Origin: an uncultured Eubacteriales bacterium
GTDB taxonomy: Bacteria; Bacillota; Clostridia; Oscillospirales; Oscillospiraceae
DNA: 50,591 nt
Assembly: GCA_949289455.1 (NCBI GenBank)
Contig: CASEOA010000011.1
Location: 1 to 50,591 of the forward strand
Direction of reading: 5' to 3'
The translations under genes and the position numbers were made by a program. The notes beneath the pieces were generated by a model, which saw nothing but the letters and a program-made list of their open reading frames with translations, had not been told where the DNA came from and made no database searches. Below are positions 6,805 to 14,251 of this stretch, one piece after another. The number at the start of each line of letters is the position of its first letter. Position 1 is the first letter of the stretch.

Positions 6805-6825
6805 GGGAACGGCGCTCTTTTGTAT
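6805..6825. repeat. Right arm of the split bidirectional terminator
   Basis: Exact reverse complement of 1922-1942. Joined to the left arm it would leave a 7-nt loop (ATTTACC, given one copy of TTT), restoring a symmetrical terminator between pfp and pfkA. Confidence 0.85.
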
Positions 6826-6830
6826 TGCAG

Positions 6831-7814
6831 TTATTGCAGTCCGGTGAGGGCCCGCATAACGGTATAGGTCTGCTGGTCCAGGCCCTTCTTCATGGCCAGG
6901 GCCTCGTGGATGTCGTAGTCCACATAGGATTCGCCGTCCATAGCCACCACGCGGCAGGTCTTGCCCTCGGCCAGCAGGCGCACAGCCTCATAGCCCATGT
7001 AAGTAGCGGCCACACGGTCCCGGAGGGAGGGGGCGCCGCCCCGCTGTACGTGGCCCAGGATGGTGACACGGGTGTCCAGGGAGGTGGCCTCCCGGATGTG
7101 GTTGGCGATATCGTAGGCGCCCCCCTGCACGCCCTCGGCCACAATGACCATGAAGTGGGTGCGGCCGGCCAGGCGGGAGCGGCGGATGGGCTCGATGAGG
7201 TCGTGCTCATAGTCGATGGTCTGCTCGGGCACCACCACGGCGGTGGCGCCGCAGGCCACGCCCACGTTGAGGGCCACATGGCCGGCGTGGCGGCCCATGA
7301 CCTCCACCACCGAGCAGCGCTCGTGGGACTGCATGGTGTCACGCAGCTTGTCAATGGACTCCACGGCGGTGTTGCAGGCGGTGTCATAGCCGATGGTGTA
7401 GGTGGAGCAGGCAATGTCGTTGTCGATGGTTCCGGGGATTCCGATGACGCTCAGGCCCTTGTCGGCCAGGGTGAGCAGGCCGCGGAAGGTACCGTCGCCG
7501 CCAATGCCCACCAGGGCGTCCAGACCCAGCAGCTTGCAGGTGTTGACCGCCCGCTCCCGGCCCAGCTCGGACTTGAAGTCCTCGCTGCGGGCGGAGTACA
7601 GCATGGTACCGCCCCGGCGGGACAGGCCGCTGACGCTGTCAAAGTCCAAAGTAACGAAGTCGCCGTTGATGAGACCGTGATAGCCGCGCCGGATGCCCAC
7701 GCACTCGATGCCCATGTGGACAGCGGTACGCACCACCGAACGGATGGCCGCGTTCATGCCGGGGGCGTCTCCCCCGCTGGTGAATACACCAATGCGCCGG
7801 ACTGCTTTTTCCAT
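6831..7814 (-). CDS. pfkA: ATP-dependent 6-phosphofructokinase
   Basis: Phosphorylates fructose-6-phosphate with ATP, the committed glycolytic step. The 327-residue length is normal for bacterial PfkA. It has the ATP signature FTSGGDAPGMNAAIR (11-25), IGGDGTF (104-110) and IPGTIDND (126-133), with Gly at both donor-determining positions. EVMGRHAGHVAL and VTILGHVQRGGAPS are also present. AAGGAGG lies before the ATG at 7814. It lies 68 nt downstream of purB on the same strand. Its native downstream terminator was split by the mobile element. Confidence 0.96.
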   Translation of the reverse strand: MEKAVRRIGVFTSGGDAPGMNAAIRSVVRTAVHMGIECVGIRRGYHGLINGDFVTLDFDSVSGLSRRGGTMLYSARSEDFKSELGRERAVNTCKLLGLDALVGIGGDGTFRGLLTLADKGLSVIGIPGTIDNDIACSTYTIGYDTACNTAVESIDKLRDTMQSHERCSVVEVMGRHAGHVALNVGVACGATAVVVPEQTIDYEHDLIEPIRRSRLAGRTHFMVIVAEGVQGGAYDIANHIREATSLDTRVTILGHVQRGGAPSLRDRVAATYMGYEAVRLLAEGKTCRVVAMDGESYVDYDIHEALAMKKGLDQQTYTVMRALTGLQ

Positions 7815-7882
7815 GACGATTTCCTCCTTGCACTTGTGGCCCTAGGGGCCGTTTGGGTCTCTCTATGTTAGATGATACGGTC

Positions 7883-9322
7883 TTACACCTTCAGTTCCGC
7901 CTCTTTGCCCTCCAGGGCGGCGGCGTACTGGGCCAGCACAGGCCGCACCTCGGCCTCCAGGAATTCGCTGACCTGCTCCGGGCAGCGGCCGATGTAGCGG
8001 GCGGGCTCCAGGTGGGCGGTGATCTCCTCCCGGCTGAGCATGGAGAAGGCCGGGTGGGCGGCGATGAGGTCGATGAGGTTGTTGGACAGGCCCAGATCCT
8101 TCACGTTGGCCCCGGCCTGCTGGCTGAGCACCCGGATGTGCTCGTGGAGCTCCTGCCGGTTGCCGCCCCGCTTGACGGCGTCCATCATGATGTTCTCGCT
8201 GGCCATAAAGGGCAGCTCCTCCAGCACATGCTTTTCGATGACCTTCTCGTGGACCACCAGGCCCCCGGCCACGTTGGCCCAGATGTTCAGGATGGCGTCG
8301 GTGGCCAAAAATGCCTCGGGCACGCTGAGGCGCTTGTTGGCCGAGTCGTCCAGGGTGCGCTCAAACCACTGGGCGGAGGCGGTAATTGCGGGGTTGAGGG
8401 CGTCGCACATCACGTACCGGGCCAGGGAGCAGATGCGCTCGCACCGCATGGGGTTGCGCTTGTAGGGCATGGCGGAGGAGCCGATCTGGTTCTTTTCAAA
8501 GGGCTCCTCCACCTCCTTCAGGTGGCAGAGCAGCCGCAGGTCGGTGGCGAACTTGCTGGCGGACTGGGCGATGCCCGACAGGGTGGACAGCACGGCGTAG
8601 TCCACCTTCCGGGAATAAGTCTGCCCCGACACGGGGACGGTGTCCTCAAACCCCATCTCGGCGGCGATCTTCCGGTCCAGGGCCTTGCACTTTTCGTGGT
8701 CCCCGTCGAAGAGCTCCAGGAAGGAGGCCTGGGTGCCGGTGGTGCCCTTGCAGCCCAGCAGCTTCAGGGTGGAGATGCGGTGCTCCACCTCGTGGAGGTC
8801 GTAGAGCAGCTCGTTCATCCACAGGGTGGCCCGCTTGCCTACGGTGACCAGCTGGGCAGGCTGGAAGTGGGTGAAGCCCAGAGTGGGCAGGGCCTTGTAG
8901 CGCTCAGCAAAAGCGGCCAGCTTGTCCAGCACCCGGACCAGCTGGTCCCGTACCAGCTCCAGGGCCTCCCGCATGAGGATGATGTCGGTGTTGTCCCCCA
9001 CGTAGCAGCTGGTGGCCCCCAGGTGGATGATGGGCATGGCGTCGGGGCAGGCGTCGCCGTAGGTGTGGACGTGGGCCATCACGTCGTGGCGCAGCTTCTT
9101 CTCGTATTCCGCGGCCTTTTCATAGTCGATATCGGTGAGGTGGGCCTCCAGCTGGGCCACCTGCTCCGCCGTCACCGGCAGGCCCAGCTCCATCTCCGCG
9201 CGGGCCAGGGCTACCCACAGCCGCCGCCAGGTGGAAAACTTCTTGTCCGGGGAGAAAATATACTGCATCTGGTCGCTGGCGTACCGGGAGCAGAGGGGAC
9301 TTTCATATCGGGCGTGATCCAT
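7883..9322 (-). CDS. purB: Adenylosuccinate lyase
   Basis: Cleaves fumarate from SAICAR and from adenylosuccinate in purine synthesis, in the cytosol. The 479-residue length is typical. The fumarase/aspartase superfamily signature SSAMPYKRNP is present, along with HLGATSCYVGDN and the TLGFTHFQPAQ region that holds a catalytic His. The start at 9322 is preceded by AAAGAGGT. A consensus promoter lies immediately upstream. It is divergent from the polyphosphate kinase gene. Confidence 0.96.
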   Translation of the reverse strand: MDHARYESPLCSRYASDQMQYIFSPDKKFSTWRRLWVALARAEMELGLPVTAEQVAQLEAHLTDIDYEKAAEYEKKLRHDVMAHVHTYGDACPDAMPIIHLGATSCYVGDNTDIILMREALELVRDQLVRVLDKLAAFAERYKALPTLGFTHFQPAQLVTVGKRATLWMNELLYDLHEVEHRISTLKLLGCKGTTGTQASFLELFDGDHEKCKALDRKIAAEMGFEDTVPVSGQTYSRKVDYAVLSTLSGIAQSASKFATDLRLLCHLKEVEEPFEKNQIGSSAMPYKRNPMRCERICSLARYVMCDALNPAITASAQWFERTLDDSANKRLSVPEAFLATDAILNIWANVAGGLVVHEKVIEKHVLEELPFMASENIMMDAVKRGGNRQELHEHIRVLSQQAGANVKDLGLSNNLIDLIAAHPAFSMLSREEITAHLEPARYIGRCPEQVSEFLEAEVRPVLAQYAAALEGKEAELKV

Positions 9323-9359
9323 GAGACATACCTCTTTTTTTCTAATTTCGTCTTTTGAC

Positions 9360-9388
9360 AGTATACTATAAACGCACCTGTATCACAA
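9360..9388 (-). promoter_or_regulatory. Sigma-A-type promoter of purB
   Basis: On the minus strand TTGTGA (9388-9383), a 17-nt spacer and TATACT (9365-9360) lie 37 nt before the purB start. Confidence 0.65.
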
Positions 9389-9436
9389 GGAAAATTTGTA
9401 CCTTTTTACGACTGGCTTTGAAATTTTTTGCCGGAC

Positions 9437-9465
9437 TTGCCACCGGGGCTGCCGGGGTGTACACT
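9437..9465 (+). promoter_or_regulatory. Sigma-A-type promoter of the polyphosphate kinase gene
   Basis: TTGCCA (9437-9442), a 17-nt spacer and TACACT (9460-9465) lie 33 nt before the start codon. Confidence 0.55.
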
Positions 9466-9498
9466 GAACTTATCAGATCAATGACAGGAGGTGGAGCT

Positions 9499-10974
9499 AT
9501 GCTCCGGGAATTTGTCTTTGGGCAGGAGCGCCGCACCGAAAGCGAGTGCAAAAGCCTGCTGAAAGTCCGCCGGGAGGAGCTGGCGGCGTTGCAGCAGAAG
9601 ATCAAGCAGGCGGGCCTGCCGGTGATCGTGCTGCTGGAGGGGTGGAGCGCCTCGGGCAAGGGCCGCACCATCCAGGCCCTGATCCGGGATCTGGACCCCC
9701 GGTTCTTCCGGGTGCTCAGCGTGGGCCCCCCTACCCCGGCGGAACAGCGGTGGCCCTTCCTGAAGCGGCACTTCGAGTCCATCCCCGAGGCGGGCAAGGT
9801 GCTCTTCCTGGACACCGGCTGGATGGAGGAGACCGTGCGGGCCTATCTCCGGGGGGATCTGTCCGACCTGGAGTACCAGAAGCGGCTGGACAGCATCAAT
9901 ATCTTCGAGCGGCAGCTCACCGCCGGGGGCTATCTGCTCATTAAACTGTTCCTCCACATCGACGCCCAGTGCCAGAAGGAGCGGCTGGACGGCCTGGCCT
10001 CCGACAAGGAGACCCTCTGGCGGGTCAACGACGAGGACCGCAGGCAGAACAAGAATTATGACAAGAATCTGGCGGTGTTTGAGAGCTATCTGGAGGCGAC
10101 GGACAAGCCCTGGGCCCCCTGGAAGGTCATCGACAGCACCCAGGCCGCCAAGGGCAATCTGGCGGCGGCGGACTGGGTATACCAGCAGATTACCGCCGCC
10201 CTGGAGAGCCGGCCTCAGCCCGTCCACCCGGAGTACCGCTGGGACATGGCCCCTCCCCTCCCTCTGGCCCAGGCCGACCTGACCCAGACCCTGGAGGAAA
10301 AGGAGTACCGCAAGCAGCTGAAAAAGTGCCGGGCCAAGCTGGCCGCCCTCCACAACGAGCTCTACCGGAAGAAGGTGCCGGTGGTCATCGCTTACGAGGG
10401 CTGGGACGCCGCCGGCAAGGGGGGCAACATCAAGCGTCTGGCCTCCGCCCTGGACCCCCGGGGGTATGAGGTCCTCCCCATCGCCGCCCCCACCAAAGAC
10501 GAGCTGGCCCGCCATTACCTGTGGCGGTTCTGGACCCGCCTGCCCAAGACCGGCCACATCGCCATCTTCGACCGGAGCTGGTACGGCCGAGTGATGGTGG
10601 AGCGGCTGGAGGGCTTCTGCTCCACCGACGACTGGCAGCGGGCCTACGACGAGATCAACGAGTTTGAGAAGGAACTGGTGGACTGCGGCATGGTGGTGCT
10701 GAAGTTCTGGGTGCAGATCGACAAGGACACCCAGCTGGCCCGGTTCAACGAGCGGCAGGCCGACCCCGCCAAGCAGTGGAAGATCACCGAGGAGGACTGG
10801 CGCAACCGGGAAAAGTGGGACGCCTATGAGATCGCCATCAACGAGATGCTGGCCCGCACCAGCACCACCTTCGCCCCCTGGCACATCCTGGAGTCGGTGG
10901 ACAAACGCTTCGCCCGCATCAAGGCCATGAAAACCGTCATCGAGGCCATCGAGGCCATCGAGGCAGCGCTGTAG
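9499..10974 (+). CDS. pap: Polyphosphate:AMP phosphotransferase, tandem PPK2 domains
   Basis: Probably transfers phosphate from polyphosphate to AMP or another nucleotide in the cytosol. The 491-residue protein holds two PPK2 domains, as in the two-domain polyphosphate:AMP phosphotransferase family. The C-terminal domain is intact: EGWDAAGKGGNIKR (about 300) and FDRSWYGRVMVER. The N-terminal domain keeps a P-loop-like EGWSASGKGRT (47-57) but the DRSWYGR motif has become DTGWMEE, so it is probably catalytically inactive. The ATG at 9499 follows AGGAGGTGG; the frame is open further upstream, but through the promoter. PPK2 donor and acceptor preferences cannot be read from sequence. Confidence 0.85.
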   Translation: MLREFVFGQERRTESECKSLLKVRREELAALQQKIKQAGLPVIVLLEGWSASGKGRTIQALIRDLDPRFFRVLSVGPPTPAEQRWPFLKRHFESIPEAGKVLFLDTGWMEETVRAYLRGDLSDLEYQKRLDSINIFERQLTAGGYLLIKLFLHIDAQCQKERLDGLASDKETLWRVNDEDRRQNKNYDKNLAVFESYLEATDKPWAPWKVIDSTQAAKGNLAAADWVYQQITAALESRPQPVHPEYRWDMAPPLPLAQADLTQTLEEKEYRKQLKKCRAKLAALHNELYRKKVPVVIAYEGWDAAGKGGNIKRLASALDPRGYEVLPIAAPTKDELARHYLWRFWTRLPKTGHIAIFDRSWYGRVMVERLEGFCSTDDWQRAYDEINEFEKELVDCGMVVLKFWVQIDKDTQLARFNERQADPAKQWKITEEDWRNREKWDAYEIAINEMLARTSTTFAPWHILESVDKRFARIKAMKTVIEAIEAIEAAL

Positions 10975-11002
10975 GTCGAGATAGGAGATAGAAGATAAGC
11001 CC

Positions 11003-11055
11003 AAACCTTCCCCCCTCAGGGGGGAAGGTGGCCCACGGGGCCGGATGAGGGGGCG
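11003..11055 (+). repeat. Dispersed repeat, CCTTCCCCCCTCAGGGGGG family, copy 1
   Basis: CCTTCCCCCC and GGGGGGAAGG form a 10-bp hairpin, followed by GGTGGCCCACGGGGCCGGAT, itself hairpin-forming. Close relatives lie inverted at 30054-30108 and, degenerate, at 30140-30190. It sits between the polyphosphate kinase and aminotransferase genes. Confidence 0.7.
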
Positions 11056-11098
11056 GCGCAAATCACGAACCCGCCCCGGCGGTCGGCATTGCCGCTTT

Positions 11099-11179
11099 CG
11101 TAGGGGCGGGTCCCAGACCCGCCCGGCGTAACGTTTCCCTCATCGGAACGGCGGGCGGGGACAGAGCCCCGCCCCTACG
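11099..11179. repeat. Dispersed repeat, GTAGGGGCG family, copy 1 (full length)
   Basis: 81 bp with 10-bp terminal inverted repeats, CGTAGGGGCG and CGCCCCTACG. Inside are two hairpins: GGGCGGGTC...GACCCGCCC and GGCGGGG...CCCCGCC. Same architecture as 14138-14212 and 33497-33561. Confidence 0.75.
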
Positions 11180-11200
11180 GACACATTATCTCAACTCTAA

Positions 11201-11238
11201 ACGCAAAAGGGCGTGCCTGCCGGCACGCCCGTTTGCGT
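11201..11238 (-). terminator. Terminator of the aminotransferase gene
   Basis: GGGCGTGCC (11209-11217) pairs with GGCACGCCC (11222-11230), with further pairing of the flanking ACGCAAA/TTTGCGT. On the minus strand it is followed by TTTTGCGTTT. It may also stop transcripts from the opposite side. Confidence 0.75.
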
Positions 11239-11240
11239 TA

Positions 11241-12431
11241 TCACTCGGTGAGGAACTTCTTCAGCCGGGCCAGGCCCTCCTTAATATTATCCATGGAGGT
11301 AGCGTAGGACCAGCGGACGAAGTTGGGGGCGCCGAAGCCGGAGCCGGGCACCACGGCTACCAGGCCGTACTTCAGGAAGGCGTCGGCAAACACGTCGTCG
11401 TTGGTGATCTCCACACCGTGGATGGTCTTGCCGATGAGCTCGTTCAGGTTCATCATCACATAGAAGGCGCCCTCGGGCATGATGCAGCTGACGCCGGGAA
11501 TGGCGTTCATCTCCTGGACGATGTAGTTGCGGCGGTCCTCAAAGGCCTGACGCATAACATCCACCTGGACCTGGGAACCGGAGAGGGCGGCGGCGGCGGC
11601 CTTTTGGGAGATGGCCACGGGGGAGCCGGTGGAGTGGCTGACGTAGTTGGCCATGACCTTGGCGATCTGGGCGTTGGCGCAGGCGTAGCCGATACGCCAG
11701 CCGGTCATGGCGTAGGCCTTGGACACGCCGTTGATGAGGATGGTGCGCTCCTTGGCGTCGGCGCTGAGGGAGGCGAAGCTGGTGAACTGCCGGCCGTCGT
11801 AGGCCAGGCAGGCGTAGATCTCGTCGGAGATCACGTACAGGTCGGCCTTCTCACACACGGCGGCGATGGACTCCAGCTCCTCCCTGCCGTACATCATGCC
11901 GGTGGGGTTGGAGGGGTTGTTGAGCAGGATGGCCTTGGTCTTGGGGGTGATGGCCCCTTCCAGCTTCTCGGCGGTGAGCTTGAAGTGCTCGGCCTCGGTG
12001 GCGGTGACCACCACGGGCACGCCGCCCACCATCTTGATGAGCTCGTAGTAGCTCACCCAGTAGGGAGCGGGCAGGATCACCTCGTCGCCGGGATTCACCA
12101 GGGCCCGGAGGGCCAGGTACACCAGATGCTTGGCGCCGCTGCTCACCACCACCTGGGCGGGGGTGTAGTCCAGGTCGTAGTCGGCCTTCATCCGGTCGCA
12201 CACCGCCTGGCGCAGCTCCACGGTACCGGCGGCGGGGGTGTAGCGGGTGACGTTGTCCTGGATGGCGGCGATGCCGGCCTCCTTGATGGGGTCGGGGGTA
12301 TTGAAATCGGGCTCACCGGCGCCGAAACCGATGACGTCAATGCCGTCAGCCTTCATCTGCTTGAACATGGCGTCAATGGCCATAGTGGTGGAGGCCCGGA
12401 CGGCCTGGGCGATGGTGGACAGCTCTTTCAA
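11241..12431 (-). CDS. Pyridoxal-phosphate aminotransferase, aspartate-aminotransferase type (class I)
   Basis: Probably aspartate/2-oxoglutarate transamination. The 396-residue protein has SGAKHLVYLAL (cofactor phosphate region), NNPSNPTGMMY, the PLP-binding lysine in INGVSKAYAMTGWRIGY, and the substrate-carboxylate Arg near the end in FVRWSYATS. The start is a TTG at 12431, chosen because GGGAG lies 8-9 nt upstream and the family N-terminus fits; no nearby ATG does. A strong promoter and a terminator make it a single-gene unit. Substrate choice among class I enzymes is not settled by these motifs. Confidence 0.9.
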   Translation of the reverse strand: MKELSTIAQAVRASTTMAIDAMFKQMKADGIDVIGFGAGEPDFNTPDPIKEAGIAAIQDNVTRYTPAAGTVELRQAVCDRMKADYDLDYTPAQVVVSSGAKHLVYLALRALVNPGDEVILPAPYWVSYYELIKMVGGVPVVVTATEAEHFKLTAEKLEGAITPKTKAILLNNPSNPTGMMYGREELESIAAVCEKADLYVISDEIYACLAYDGRQFTSFASLSADAKERTILINGVSKAYAMTGWRIGYACANAQIAKVMANYVSHSTGSPVAISQKAAAAALSGSQVQVDVMRQAFEDRRNYIVQEMNAIPGVSCIMPEGAFYVMMNLNELIGKTIHGVEITNDDVFADAFLKYGLVAVVPGSGFGAPNFVRWSYATSMDNIKEGLARLKKFLTE

Positions 12432-12465
12432 TGGAATCTCTCCCTTATTACTTTAATCTTGACAT

Positions 12466-12494
12466 ATTATATGCGCCGACTTGCAAAATTGCAA
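12466..12494 (-). promoter_or_regulatory. Promoter of the aminotransferase gene
   Basis: On the minus strand TTGCAA (12494-12489), a 17-nt spacer and consensus TATAAT (12471-12466) lie 34 nt before the TTG start. Confidence 0.7.
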
Positions 12495-12547
12495 GTCCCT
12501 ATTTGAGCTCATCCGGGATTTTTGAATGATGGAGCAGTTATGGCTGC

Positions 12548-12587
12548 AAAAAACTGAGGGCGTCCGTCGATTTGACGGACGCCCCCA
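12548..12587 (-). terminator. Terminator of the coaX-ECF transcript
   Basis: GGGCGTCCGTC pairs perfectly with GACGGACGCCC around a 5-nt loop. On the minus strand it is followed by a run of six T. It lies just after the ECF S-component gene. Confidence 0.8.
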
Positions 12588-12600
12588 GCGTGCGTGAGAT

Positions 12601-13182
12601 TCAGGACCGGGCCTTGACCACCCGGACGATGACGGTGCTGAGCACCAGGTTGATGGCCAGCTCCAGCACGAAGTTGATACCGGTGAGGACGGTAATGATG
12701 TAGAACATCAGGTCGGAGCCACCGGCCCAGGCCACCAGGGTATCGTGGAAGCACAGGGTGAGGCCCACGATGAAAATGCCGGTGTTGACCACCGGGCAGA
12801 GGATACCGGCGGTGATGGCAGCCCCCATGGGGTAATGCCGGGCCATGATGGCCCGGAACACGGCGCCGGACACCAGACCGGCGGCGGCCCCCTTGACCAC
12901 GCACAGGGCGGCGGTGAGCAGCGGGTTGGCGGTAAAGAGGACGTTTCCGCCCTGGTCCCAGCCTGCGATACAGGCGATGAGCACCACCACGCCGAACACA
13001 GCCCCCAGCCAGGCGCCTGCGCCTGCGCCGTACAGGGCGGCCCCGATGATGATGGGGGCCAGGGCCAGGGTGATGGTGAAGGGTCCGAACTTGACGAAGC
13101 TGGCGACTACCTGCAGGACCACGATGATGGCGGTCATCAGGGCCAATCCCGTCAGGCGTCTGGTTTTTTCACTTGCTCTCAT
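12601..13182 (-). CDS. ECF transporter S-component, probably for pantothenate or a related precursor
   Basis: A 193-residue membrane protein with about six hydrophobic segments and the S-component pattern: Arg-rich start (RASEKTRRLTGLALMTAIIV), then LALAPIIIGAALYGAGAGAWLGAVFG, which includes the small-residue region that contacts the EcfT subunit. It would bind a vitamin-like substrate at the cell surface and use a shared EcfA/A'/T module encoded elsewhere. The ATG at 13182 has AGGAGG 9 nt upstream; the frame is open further upstream without such a site. It lies 80 nt downstream of coaX, which suggests a pantothenate-type substrate. That specificity is inferred only from context. Confidence 0.8.
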   Translation of the reverse strand: MRASEKTRRLTGLALMTAIIVVLQVVASFVKFGPFTITLALAPIIIGAALYGAGAGAWLGAVFGVVVLIACIAGWDQGGNVLFTANPLLTAALCVVKGAAAGLVSGAVFRAIMARHYPMGAAITAGILCPVVNTGIFIVGLTLCFHDTLVAWAGGSDLMFYIITVLTGINFVLELAINLVLSTVIVRVVKARS

Positions 13183-13262
13183 ACTGTTTACCTCCTGCTG
13201 CCGCTCCTCCTGTGAGGATGCAGCGCATGTATTTACCCACGGCGTTGCCGTTGAGCACATGG

Positions 13263-14051
13263 TCAGGTCTTGCGGGGCTTGCGGTCGTTTTTCCGATAAA
13301 GCAGGTAGAGCCCCTTCATCACCAGGTCGGGCTCGTAGTGGATCTCCCGCCGGCAGTGGGCCAGCACCCGGGGCCCGCTGCCTCCGGTGGCCACCACCGT
13401 CACCGGCTGGCCGATCTGGGCTTCGATGCGGTCAATGACCCCCTCCAGCATGGCGGCGTGGCCGTACAGCATACCGGAGCGCATGGCCTCCTCGGTGGTG
13501 CGGCCCAGCAGCTCCACCGGGGTGGGGCTCTCCAGGGAGATGGGGGGCAGAGCGGCGGCCCGCTCCGACAGGGCCTCCAGGGCCAGGGTGAGCCCCGGCA
13601 TGATAAGGCAGCCCTCGTACACGCTGCCCACCATCAGGGACACCGAGGTGGCGGTGCCCAGATCCACCATGACGGTAGGGCTGGGATAGGAGGCGATGGC
13701 CGCCACCGCCGAGGCCACGATGTCGCTGCCCAGCTGATTGTGGATCTCCGCCTTGATGTTGAGCCCGGTCTTGATGCCGGGGCCCACCACCATGGGAGAC
13801 TTTCCGATGAGCCGGGTGAGGGCGTCGGTAAAAATGGCTGTCAGGGGGGGCACCACCGAGGACAAAATGGCCCCGCTGAGCGTCCCGGGATCGGCCCGGT
13901 ACAGCTGGAACAGGCCGAACAGGTCGATGGCGCACTGATCCCGGGTCTTGTTCCGGGAGGTCTCCAGGGTGGACCGGAAACTCAGCCTGCCATCCGCTGT
14001 AAACAGCCCCACCGTGGTGGTGGAATTGCCCACGTCTACCGCCAGGATCAT
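13263..14051 (-). CDS. coaX: Type III pantothenate kinase
   Basis: First step of coenzyme A synthesis: ATP-dependent phosphorylation of pantothenate in the cytosol. The 262-residue protein of the acetate/sugar kinase fold has the N-terminal phosphate loop LAVDVGNSTTTVGLF (3-17), LGSDIVASAVA with the conserved Asp, VDLGTATSVSLM and VVATGGSG. Its length is normal for CoaX. The start is at 14051, 6 nt after GGGGAGAG; an in-frame start 20 codons earlier encodes an N-terminus absent from the family. Followed by the ECF S-component gene, forming a probable uptake-and-activation pair. Confidence 0.93.
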   Translation of the reverse strand: MILAVDVGNSTTTVGLFTADGRLSFRSTLETSRNKTRDQCAIDLFGLFQLYRADPGTLSGAILSSVVPPLTAIFTDALTRLIGKSPMVVGPGIKTGLNIKAEIHNQLGSDIVASAVAAIASYPSPTVMVDLGTATSVSLMVGSVYEGCLIMPGLTLALEALSERAAALPPISLESPTPVELLGRTTEEAMRSGMLYGHAAMLEGVIDRIEAQIGQPVTVVATGGSGPRVLAHCRREIHYEPDLVMKGLYLLYRKNDRKPRKT

Positions 14052-14137
14052 GCCGCCTCTCCCCTTTCCGCCGTTGTTTTCCGCCCATGATTGTAGCAGT
14101 TTTGCCCCCAATCGTCAAGTCGGAGCCCATAGCTTGT

Positions 14138-14212
14138 GTAGGGGCGGCCTGTGGCCGCCCGGCGCACCGTTTCCCAAACCAGCACGGGCGGGCGACCGCA
14201 GGTCGCCCCTAC
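14138..14212. repeat. GTAGGGGCG family repeat, copy 2 (full length)
   Basis: 75 bp ending in GTAGGGGCG and CGCCCCTAC. The internal hairpins are GGGCGGCC..GGCCGCCC and GGGCGACC..GGTCGCCC. The arms differ from copy 1 but remain complementary. Confidence 0.75.
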
Positions 14213-14251
14213 GGACGAAATCTCCACGCTCCGCCCAAAGTATCTCCTAAC

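Noticed and set aside
10975-11240. Possible CRISPR or tandem array suggested by repeated GC-rich hairpins
   Set aside because: The units are two different dispersed repeats with no regular spacers, and no cas gene is present.
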